Assembly (NCBI GenBank): GCA_030144725.1 | Contig: JASKMD010000026.1 | Coordinates: 1,251,981-1,315,980 of the forward strand | Length of the DNA stretch: 64,000 nt | Source: Haematococcus lacustris | Taxonomy: Eukaryota > Chlorophyta > Chlorophyceae > Chlamydomonadales > Haematococcaceae | Direction of reading: 5' to 3' | Shown: positions 10,110 to 20,139 of the stretch, piece by piece | Layout of the letters: every line of letters begins with the position of its first letter | Numbering within the stretch: position 1 is the first letter of the stretch | The notes under the pieces: model-generated | Seen by the model: the letters and a program-made list of their open reading frames with translations, nothing else | What the model was told of the DNA's origin: nothing | Database searches by the model: none | Program-made: the position numbers and the translations under genes

Positions 10110-11153
10110 TACACGCACATGAAGCACACATGGGTGTGTGGGTGCTAGGCTCGTGCAAGGCCACGGTGTATTCTGTCGGCTGTGTCCAGCGGCTGACATG
10201 ATGTCAGACCGCGAGTCGCCAAGGGTGCGGCGGAGAGGGGAAGCTGCCTTGTAGGAGGGGAGGAGTGTAACAGTTGTACGGCGCATGCAAGTGTGATGCT
10301 GGCCATAAGGTACTCTGAACCCTTGAAAGGCAACAGTGGGCTCAGAACCCAACGAGCTACCCCGCTCTAAGCTCGTGGTTCATGGCATTTAGTCTAATCA
10401 ACCTGTGGGGTGCGTGGTTGACAACTCTCGCACGTTACACACCCCACCTCCTTCGGCATGCAATCTTGTGGTGTACACCAAACCTTGTTGCTTGTTGCTT
10501 GTGTCCCAACAGCATCAATGCCTGGTGCCCAAAGGTCAAGCAGATGGGATTAAGCTGTTTTGGGCTTGCCGATGGCCTGCTTGTGAGGTCAGGTGTGTAC
10601 AGTTCCAGCATGGCTTGTCTCCGTAAGCTATTGGACCCACCATCCGATATGGCAGTGGGAGCGTGACTCTATATGAACAGCCATCCTAGCTTATCAACAT
10701 CATGGCGCGCACTCTCACCTATGCCCACCCGCAAGTGTGTGTCGGCGATTAGTTCTTGGGTCGTTACCGTCTTCTTGATCTGCTTACCTCTGGACATGGT
10801 CTCATACTCTGAGCCATCAATCCCATGACCCATGAGGAGCTCTGCGATGCAAGGAAGGCGTGCTTTCTAGGCGCACACCATGCTTATACAGCAGCGGTGC
10901 GGGCATGCATGTTGTTGCGTTTGAAACATGAAGAACCCCGTGCACAACATAGGTGTGGCTCTGTTCAGACAACGCCGAGAGTGGTCTCACAGAGCTTGGC
11001 ATAGCCAATGCTACCACAGCCTACTACGGCGTTTCATCCGGGATCAGCTTTATTGCACGAGGCTCACAGGGTTGCTCTCATGTGATTGTTGGGGCAGCCA
11101 TACAACAATGCCAAGTAACGTGGTAAAACATTGCAAGCCCGCCCCTCCCCAAT
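10110..11153. repeat. Truncated third duplication unit lacking the arrays
   Basis: About 1.04 kb matching the unique segment of units 1 and 2. The 3' part differs. The run of GTGATTCA-type repeats before the array is missing, and where (CCCCG)n begins there is only CCCGCCCCTCCCC, followed by unrelated sequence. The 9-mer array is absent. Confidence 0.9.
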
Positions 11154-11663
11154 AATGGCTGATATCCACGTCCGCTCCATTGCACTTGTCAGGCAGCCCG
11201 TGTAGGCAGATGGCAGTGACGGCAGAGCCAACTCTACCCATCACCCATGTCTGAATGTACGACGTCAAGGGAATGAATGAGAGCTTTAGGCAGCGAAATA
11301 GCCGCTACTTCTCCCGTCCACTGCGACGTCCCTCCTACTCGGGTTGAAAGCCCCTATCATACTTGAATGGAGCTAGCGGCAAATGGATCTTGTGGCTGTC
11401 TTGCCAACGCAACCTTGCCAGAGTGTGTGGCTTTGCCTAAGTCTGGCACGGTCACGATCTTGCTGCAGTCGTACTGTTGTATGAGTGCTTGCTGCTGCCT
11501 TACATTTGTTGGACCTTAGTGAGTGAGCACCCCTGCTGTCCACCCATCACTGCTGATGCTGAAGCGTATGAAGCCTCCTTGGCCCAACTGATGCGCCTTA
11601 CCTGCCGAGCCCGTCGAGCAAATGCCTAGCATCTTCAAGCAAATTAGCAGATGTGGCACTGCG
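11154..11663. other. Intergenic, nothing recognised
   Basis: Sequence between the triplication and the stop codon of the ankyrin/U-box gene. No supported ORF, RNA gene or repeat is seen. Confidence 0.4.
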
Positions 11664-14600
11664 TCATCTCTTTGTTTGCAGCGCTTGCCAGGCTTGGATG
11701 GCGTTTTTCAACACTTGGTTAGCTGCAAGGTCGGTGCTAATGATTGGCATGTCACTCCCCGGGAACTCCTTGTTGCCCAGCTCCAGCCACAAGGCAATGG
11801 CATCCCTTTCATAATTCCTGCAAACATGAGCGACATGGATCAGGTTAAGTAAGTGGCACAATTTATCCCAACCACTAAAGGCTCGTCAGGCAACTGAGTT
11901 ATTCTACTCCACACTAGCGGTCCACTCCAATGTAGGCCCTAGTGAGGGTTGAGGTGCTGGTCAGGCAACAGCATCCGCAAGCTCAAGCCGTCTCAATGAC
12001 CACACAAAGCCATGCCGTTTTGCAAGACTTTGCGGCTCCTCTTGCCTCACCTGCCATCAGCTGCGGTCACTGGGTCACACATCAGCTCGTTGGTGATGGG
12101 GCAGATGAAGTGCTGTGGTGGCAGCGGTGGGCGGCTAGGAGGCTCGGGCGGCGCGCCTCTTGTAGTTGCCACCACAGCTGGGGTGTCTGGTGCGACAACT
12201 GGGGCTGTGCTGGGCGGCACTCGCACTGGGGATGGGGTGGGCACAGTCTCTGGGCTCGTCTTCGCAGCTGCGAGCTGGGTGACCTTTGGTGCTGGCTGTG
12301 CTGCTGACGCGGCTTTGCTTGCGGAAGGAGTGGGGGTTGGGGGTAGGGTGGTTTTGATGCCGGTCTTGGGGAGGGGGGGCGGAGGGAGCAGCACGGCAAA
12401 GGGTTTGGAGGCCTTGCTCCCGTTCATCGCACCAGCGGGACTGGCAGCGGGGCAAGGGTTGGTCTGCGACTTGTCTCCGCTCCTTGTGCCAGCTGGGCTC
12501 GTCAGCGACAGGCCTGCTGCCAGCGTCGCAAACCCATCCTCCACGCTCTCCGCGACTGTTGAGGAGTCGTAGGGCACGCCCACGTCCACAGACGCATCAC
12601 TTTCACGTCGGCGCGAGCTGATGCGGCTCATGCGGTGCACTGCATGTGGCCACGAAAAGGTAGCTAAAAGGGCTGCATTATAGCAGCGAGTTAGGCAGCT
12701 GCTGGGGTGATCAAGGTAATTACGCCAGAAGGTGATAACAGCAGCTTGGGAAGTCGGCAACGGGGCTTGGCAGCCACAGCATTAGGCAGGAGCAACAACA
12801 GCAACTGCTACAGCAGGTGCACTGTTTGTGGACAGAGAGTCAATGACAATGCTTAACTAGGTACTTGCAGGCACAGAATCAGCAGCAGCAGCGGCAGCAG
12901 CAGCGGTTACTAAAAAAGCAGCAAGCGCAGGAGCAGGGGTAGCAACACTTGAAGCACTAGCGGCAGCTGCAGCTGCAGCAGCTCAAGCAACACACAACAA
13001 AGCACTACACAGTAGCTACAGCAGCAACTGCGGCAATGGCCCATGCATGCTGGGGCAGAGCAGCAGTACCACCAGGAACAGCAGGGGTGTAGGTCAGTGG
13101 CCTCTGCCAATGGGTCCGGCATGCTCCAGTTCACTCACTGTCGCCCTGCTGAGACCCGCCAGACTGGCTGGTGCGTGAGGGCCCCATGGTGGACACCTTT
13201 GGTGGCTGCAGCAGCTCCAGCACTGCTGTGCGCTTTAGGTTCTGCATTTGCAAACGTTGGCAGAGCACACGGCACAAGGCGCAAGGCACACGGCACAAGG
13301 CGCAAGGCACACGGTACAAGGTACCCTTTTTGTCAGCCACCCTCTTGCGGGGCCTCATGTGGTCTCGGCTGTCATGGAGTAAGACCTTGGGTGCTGTCAT
13401 GGGGTGAGAGGCACCGCTATGCAGGCCCGTGGTGGGTTGGTGCAGCAGTGCCAGACATGAGGGCCCAGCTGACAACGAGGTAGATGCGGAGTGCCAGATG
13501 GTAGGTCCTGGTTGGATGGCTGGTAGGTCCAGCGGGGTGCCATCGCAAGCGCACCGAGTCAGGTGCAGGGTATCGAATGCCATGTGCAGGGGGGTGTTGA
13601 GCCCAACGTGGCGCCATCGCAAGCAGTCACAGTTGCCTCACCGACCCACTAGCCTTCCTGGAGGACCCCACCCTGTGGGGCTGTGGGGACAGCATGCACA
13701 GCTGACCACCGCTAGCCTAGGCCTACCAGCAAACAGACTGAGTCATGCGTTCGTTTTCTCATGGCAACCTCACCACAGCCTGCCAGAAGCCACAACCTCC
13801 TTACCTGAGCCAGCACTCACCTGGGCCATCAATGACCCTCATCCCTCACCTGGGCCAGCACTGACCCTCATCCCTCACCTGGGCCAGCACTGACCCTCAT
13901 CCCTCACCTGGGCCAGCACTGACCCTCATCCCTCACCTGGGCCAGCACTGACCCTCATCCCTCACCTGGGCCAGCACTGACCCTCATCCCTCACCTGGGC
14001 CAGCACTGACCCTCATCCCTCACCTGGGCCAGCACTGACCCTCATCCCTCACCTGGGCCAGCACCAGGGGAGTGAACTGGTAGTTATCCACCAGCGTGCG
14101 CAAGTCCTTAGACCCTGGCGGGTGCCGCGCCTCCTGCCGCAGCCAGGCAGCAGCAGGGTGGGAGGAGGTGGGTGCATGAGCGCAGGGCCTGCCCATCGTT
14201 CCTCATGGCAGCATGGGAGCACGACAGTCTGGCCTCGCCTGGTGGGGCGTTACCTCGCACATGCCATGCTCCAACTCTCATTGCTACTGGCGGCTGACCA
14301 AACACCTCTGATAACCTCAGTCTAACCTCCCCAACCTCAGTAAGCAAACCTCAGCCCCAGCCCCAACCTCAGCTTCCAAACTACTGTCCTGCCTTACCCG
14401 TCTGCTTGCCCACCTGAACACCCACACTGCCCAATGTGCTTATTGCTGCCGTTTCCCATGCCTGACCCTGCGTCCTCACCCTGCCCTATTGCTAGCATAG
14501 GTTGGGGCCCGCCAGCTCACACAGAACATTCGCATTGCCCAGTTCTCGTCTGCCTGCTTCCTAATGCCACCACCACCACTACCACACAGACACCACCACC

Positions 14601-17600
14601 ACCATCACACCACCACCACCACCACACCACCACCATCACACAGACACCACCACCACCACCACCACCACACCACCACCACACAGACACCACCAACACCACC
14701 ACCACCACCACACACTACCACCACCACCACCACACAGACACCACCACCACCACTACCACCACCACCACCACACAGACATTTGTCATGTTCGGGCCACTTC
14801 CTTGCAAGAATTCACAACAAACCACTATTCCTGAGCCCAGCAACAGCCCAAACCAAAGGATGTGCATGTCAATGACAGTCGTCCTACACGGCACCACTAT
14901 CAGCCCACCCTGCTGCCTGCCTACCTGCCAACCTGACTGCACACACGTCAGGCTGGCGCTGCGCAGCCCAGCTGGGTGACCTACATAAGCCTCCAGCAAC
15001 AGCTCAACATGCGCCACGTCGTCCTTCAGGGCAGCTACATGCAGGGGGGTGGAGCCGCCATTGCAGGTGACCTGCAGGCATAAGGAGCAAGCAATAAATG
15101 GTGATAGGGGCCAGGGGGGAAGGTGGCTGACTGGCGGGAAAGATGGGGAGGTGACAAGAAAGGCGATGAGGCCAAACCCTGCCCAGAGCCCAATTGAAGA
15201 TGCCACAGCGTGTGTGGAGCCAGAACAAAGAGCTTGCCGATACTGCATCCACTGCTGCTGACCAACTACTGCTCTTTGCGTAGTCATTAGTTGACATCTA
15301 CCCTGCGCTTCACCGCCTGTCAAAGCTCTCTTCTTACCCTGACCCAACTGCCCTGCCCCCTGCACCATCCTGCCGCCCTGCTGCCACTGCCCCTACTCCA
15401 GTGGATTGAAGGTTATCTGAAGCCATAAGATAAGGAGCTGACAGAGGACCCCAGCCAGCCCAGCTGCAAAGCAGGGGGGTGCTGGAGGGCGCCTGGGACC
15501 CCCTGGTGCCTGCTCTGCTGCCACCCTCCCAGCCTGTCAGCGGCTTACCAGTGTTTCCTATTCCCCTAGTGGCCTGCCTGTGCCTGCCTTGCCTGCGCCT
15601 GCACCTGTCTTGACTGCTCTGCTGCCACCCTCCCAGCGTGTCAGCAGTTTACCTGTGTTGCGGGTCCCTAACACCCTGCTTGTTCCTGCACTGCTGCCAC
15701 CCTAGCGGCAGGGCAGCAGGTGGCCTGCTGGGGTGGTCATGACCCACATGTGCGCAGCTGTCAGCGGTGGAGCGGGCGGCTGGGTCTGCCTGGTAGGACA
15801 GGAGGCAGCGAGATGCCTCCAGCTGGCCACCCCACACAGAGCCGTGCAGGGGAGTCAGGCCTGCCTCATTCTTCAGGTCCACCAGCCTGGAGCAGCCGGG
15901 GCAGCAGCAACACAGGCAGCAGCAGTTGGGGCGGCCAGTGCACTCACAAACAGGGGTGAAAAGCAGCAGTGGCGCCGAGGGCAGCAGGAGCAGCAGGTGG
16001 TGCGAGGTGTACGCGAACGCCATGGGTTTATGATAACAGTGCTGAATCTGCGACATCATGGACAATTCATAAAGATGATAACAGTTTACAGGGGACAACA
16101 TGCTTCTTGTTCTTGTCTTAACACATGCTTTTGTGGCAGGCAGGGGCAGCGGCGGGGGCAGCAGCGGCCAGCAGGGGCAGCAGCGGCAGCAGCGAGCACC
16201 ACAGCGAAAGCAATGTTACTTGCAGTGGCTGCTCAAACTCTACCGCTAGTGTTGCCAAGGCACCCAGCTACTGTCTCATTGTGCATAACACACGAGCACT
16301 TGCTGTGCCCTGATATGCTGCCCCCAGCAGCTGCTCTGACATGCTGCCACCCTGCTGCTGCCATAGCCCTGGCCCAGGCCTATTGCACAAGCGAAGGTGG
16401 CAGCAGACCTTGTTGGTGCAGCGGGGGCGTCAGCCCCGGCTTTGGCCTGGCTAGCGGCTGCCTGCACTGCCTCGTCCGCCGCCAGCAGCAGTTCCAGGAT
16501 CTTCAGCTGCACCATGTTCACAGCAAGTGCAGGTGGTGATGGCGCTATGCATCTTCTCTCAGACGCTAGGAGCAGCTAGCAGGCTAAACTAGGGTGACAA
16601 CAGAACTTTAACCAGACTCGGCACAATCAGCACTGACGACAGTGTGACTGGTGTGGCATCGTACATGGATTGCATGAGCTGCGCAGCATGGGGCACAATG
16701 TACATGGCTCGACTACATGGCTGTGCACACCATGGCAATGTCCTCACTGCCACACACTTGTCGCAGTGAATGTGTGATGTGTGAACAAGGAAATATCTCA
16801 CAGCACATCTCCTGCTTCAAGCTCGCTCCCACCCCTGTCGTATTATCTAGGGCTCTCCCAGCACAGCCTATTCAGCAGGGTGAGGATCAAGCTAACTGGC
16901 CAAGCAAGGCGCTCATCACCATAGTCTGCCTAAAGGGTCACCACTGTCTGTGGGGCTGGCTGGCTGCCTGCGGAGCGGCCTGTGGGGCGGCCTGAGAGGC
17001 TGGCTTGGCACGCACCTGGCCCTTGCCTGCTGCATAGTGGACCACTGTGTTGCCGTACTTGTCGCCATCCCTGACATTTGCCCCGACCTGCAGCGCCAGT
17101 AGCAGCAACCAATGACAGCAGCGGCGTCATGACCACATTGCAGCCTCTGCTGCTGCTGCTATTGTGCATGCCCTATGCCGCGATGTGACCCAGCCAACTG
17201 TTAGACTTCCTGTGCTGCTCACTTACGACTGCCTTGTGCAATCTAACTGTCAAGCCCCCAGCAAGCCAGATGCCAAGCCTTGATGCAAGCCCCACGCGGC
17301 ATCTTACACTGATGAGGTATTGCGCGGCTGTGATGTGCCCCGCAGCGCAGGCCAGCAGCAGGGGCGTGTCACGTGAAGTGCGGGTCTTGGCACAATGGGG
17401 AGGGGGCTCCCCAGGAAGGGGCTTGCGCAGTGCGCGCCCACTGCCAGACTTGCGCTCAAACAGCTCGCCAGGGTCCTGCCCTTGCCGGTGCAGGACCTCC
17501 AGCATCTACATGCAAAGGTCCTTTTGCGTGTGAAAGAAAGGGGTGGCAGTACTAGCGAATGTGTCATTTGCGTGCCTGGGTGCATGTGTATGTGCCTGCT

Positions 17601-17982
17601 GCATAGAGCAGGTGTGCAAATGTGACAGGATTGTGGGTGCAATCAATGATCCTGCTGGGGTTGACCAACTGGCGCTCACCGCCAAGCTGCCTGATTGAGC
17701 TGCCAAGTGCCATGCGTTGTGCCAATCCCCTGAGCGAGCATATATTAGATTGGGGTTGGCTTTGAGAAGCTTAGAAGCCTCCAAGCACTTCCCCTCCAGA
17801 ACCTGCAGACAAGCAGAAATGATGTGTCTTTCGATAACTGTCTTGTTATTGACACCCTCTTTATTGACACCCACTGCTGCCAGAAACTTCTTTTCATCGC
17901 CAGCTTTGCCCTCCAGCTGGTTAGCGAGGTGCTGCATCTCCCTGCCTGCTGCATGGACAGCATCGCTGGCGGTGTTGCCCAT
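11664..17982 (-). CDS. Ankyrin-repeat and U-box protein (putative E3 ubiquitin ligase)
   Basis: Probably a RING-like E3 that binds substrates through ankyrin repeats and an E2 through a C-terminal U-box. Exons read by eye: 17982-17680, 17505-17308, 17087-17016, 16506-16409, 15886-15748, 15071-14985, 14133-14053, about 13620-13135, 12639-12051, 11817-11664. Phases agree for the first seven; the junction into the 13.6-kb exon is unresolved, and the 16409 donor (GTCTGC) is unusual. Ankyrin signatures are WHLAAQSGSLAML, DTPLLLACAAGHITAAQYL, GNTVVHYAAGKGQ, LTPLHGSVWGGQLEA, STPLHVAALKDDVAHVELLL and NTPLHMAF. A Pro/Ala/Ser linker precedes the U-box, which reads HFICPITNELMCDPVTAADG then RNYERDAIALWLE across a splice. 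The start MGNTASD fits an N-myristoylation site, so membrane attachment is possible. The product ends soon after the U-box. Confidence 0.8.
11910..11962 (-). repeat. Copy of a dispersed short element (inverse orientation)
   Basis: About 50 bp in the last intron of the ankyrin/U-box gene (GGTCCACTCCAATGTAGG and GTGAGGGTTGAGGTGCTG) is the reverse complement of sequence at 60135-60185, and resembles 35938-35985 and 40926-40985. Confidence 0.7.
13260..13322. repeat. About 20-bp tandem repeat of GGCACAAGGCGCAAGGCACAC
   Basis: Three imperfect units inside the 13.6-13.1 kb exon of the ankyrin/U-box gene. The minus-strand reading is a short VPCALCR repeat in the protein. Confidence 0.8.
13833..14062. 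repeat. 29-bp intronic minisatellite carrying a splice donor in every unit
   Basis: About eight near-identical 29-bp units. On the coding (minus) strand each unit contains CTGGCCCAG followed by GTGAGGGATGAGGGTCAGTG, which is the 3' end of the 14133-14053 exon plus its 5' splice site. The array therefore begins at the exon edge and repeats the donor. Confidence 0.9.
14562..14782. repeat. (CAC)n repeat with ACACAGACAC interruptions
   Basis: About 220 bp of CCACCACCAC tracts separated by ACACAGACAC, in an intron of the ankyrin/U-box gene. The His/Thr/Pro-rich ORFs here are repeat artefacts. Confidence 0.9.
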
Positions 17983-18287
17983 TGTGCGAGTCTCGGCACT
18001 ACGAATAATAGTTCATATCAGTGAGGCGAAGCCTACGCAGCTGGAGAAATCAGCAAGTTAACGCTAAGGTGAAGGAGCGAAAGGGGGGACGCAGAAGTTC
18101 ATCCATGCAAGCCCAACGGTATGCAAGCATGGCATTGGCAATCGTGCCCACAGTACACTGACGATATGTCAGGTGAGCGTAGGAGGTGTGTGTTAAACTA
18201 GCGTACAGGGCTGTGGCGAGGTCTGTGGCTAGGGCTGTGACTCCAGTCATAACCAGGCTATGGCCAAATATGGCGCTAGGTTCCGTA

Positions 18288-19270
18288 CAGGCAAACAAAA
18301 CTCATTCAACAAGGAACAACATGTTTGCCTGTGGGTAACCTCACTCAGCTACTACAAACATGTTGTAGCATCCTCGGTCGCACCCTTAACGACCACAAAC
18401 CCCACTCCGGTGGCACGTTCCTGGGGCAAACCCCCTGACCACTGGGCACCTCATCAAAACTAACAGCTTAACGCTTGAAAGGCTAACAGCCTGTGCAAAC
18501 GACTAGGGCCTACGCATTGTTGCGGGCCCGGCCATCAATGCCCCGCCGGTACTCTGCAGCCCGGTGCAGCCGCTGCCTGACCTTGGGCAGCCGGTCATTG
18601 ACCAGCTTGTAGCGCTGCTGGTACTCCTTGCCAACGTGGGGCAGGGCCTTCAGGTCAGTCCAGCTGCACAGCTCCAGGGGGCGTTGCATGCTCTCCCCAA
18701 TGCGCTGGAAGTCGAGGCAGGGGTTGGTGTCCCGGTCTAGCCACCTGCCCCATGGGGGGGCCTGGGGTCGTGGGGCTGGGCCAGGTGGGGCCTGGGCTGG
18801 GAGCTGGTCCTGGGCAGGGGCAGGGGCAGGTGGAGGGGCCTGGGCTGGTGGCTCCTGGGCCTGACATGACCGCTGCCAGGCAACACTGCATGCTGCCCAT
18901 GGTCATGCGCTGGTGGACCTGTGCCACCACTTCATCGACTTCCTCTGGGCTTAGGTCCGGCCGCGCTGCCTCTACAAGGCTGCCTTGATAACCTGGCGCC
19001 GCTCTGCAATCACTTCCTGCTCACCCTGTCCCTGCCCCTCATCCTCTTGCTGCTCACTGCCACTGGCAACTGCATTACATGGGACGGCACAGCACACGCG
19101 CACGGAGTCGCAATGTCGCGTGGTACACTCTGCGTCGCGTCGGAAGGGGGGACTAGCCTTTCGTCGAGCTTAGCGGCTTACCGGCTGCACTCTGTGTGGG
19201 GGAGACGGGGCGCTTGCGTTTCCTTTTCCTTTTCGGCGGCATCTCAGGGATCCAGCAACATCATTGAAGC
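18288..19270 (-). pseudogene. Degraded TnpB/Fanzor-like copy Fz-a
   Basis: An eroded minus-strand relative of the element at 31.5-34.2 kb. A 5' exon near 19245 starts MPPKRKRKRKRPVSP, a basic nuclear-localisation-like start, and ends at a GTAAGCC donor. A second segment (about 19060-18860) reads ERRQVIKAAL, then VEAARPDLSPEEVDEVVAQV in a shifted frame, so an indel is present. The rest of the RuvC core is missing. The sequence then jumps into a Pro/Gly-rich linker and the C-terminal block with the RuvC-III-like motif RDTNPCLDFQRIGES, followed by RLHRAAEYRRGIDGRARNNA and a stop at about 18513. Beyond the stop, about 225 bp of noncoding sequence matches Fz-b and ends in a hairpin at 18288-18331. 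Confidence 0.7.
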
Positions 19271-20139
19271 GGAGTGGTCGTGCTAGGGGGTGCATCAGGT
19301 CGCCATCTAATCGGAGTGCCGGCAACCGGAGTGGGGCGGAAACTAGATCCATTACACAATCATTACTTAGCCGGACGGGCTTGAAAATGAAATGTGTTTC
19401 AGTTTGGTGAGCTCAGACTGGTGCTAGGGCACCATGTCCAGCTGCCAGGCTGCCATGGCTGCCTCAATTTGTGGCCCAGGCAGAGGTCAGACTTGCACGC
19501 ACGCCCCTTTCCGCACACAGTGAAGCATGAGCAGCATCCCAAACGCACCGCTCACCCATGGACGTTGCCACCGGCACCGGCTGCTTTTGCCTCTGCCTCT
19601 ACCCGTACCCCTGGTCCCGGTCCCGGTCCCGGTGCCTATCAACCATCCGCCAGAATGATTGTGTAATGGATCTCATTTCCACCCCACATCCTGCCTGGTG
19701 AAGAGCTGTCCGCCACGGGCCCACTCAGTCCAACAGAGGGCTGTCAGTGAGATCCATCCAAGATAGCTCCCCTAGACCCTGAACAAAGTGTCACAGCCCT
19801 GGCTGTCAGGCATGTAGGGACACCATGTCACCACACTCAGTGTGATGGCTCAGATGTCACTGTCAGGACAACGTCATCCTAACATCCTTCCCAGATGTAA
19901 GAGTGAGGCAATGGCGTGCAAGCATGCCCTGCCCCTACATGCTCCCACCCTGTCAGGACTTCGTCAGGACAGGATGCCCAAGGCTTTGCCCATCCTCCAT
20001 GCCGCGAGGTTGCTGTTGGCAGGCTGTGGAGTTACTCTGCTGCTGTCGCCAGGGGTGGGCCAAGGAGAATGCGGCATTGGGTGTGAATGCGAGAGGCTGA
20101 GCCCAGCACCGTGTCGTGTGGGCGTAAAGAAGGGGAGGG

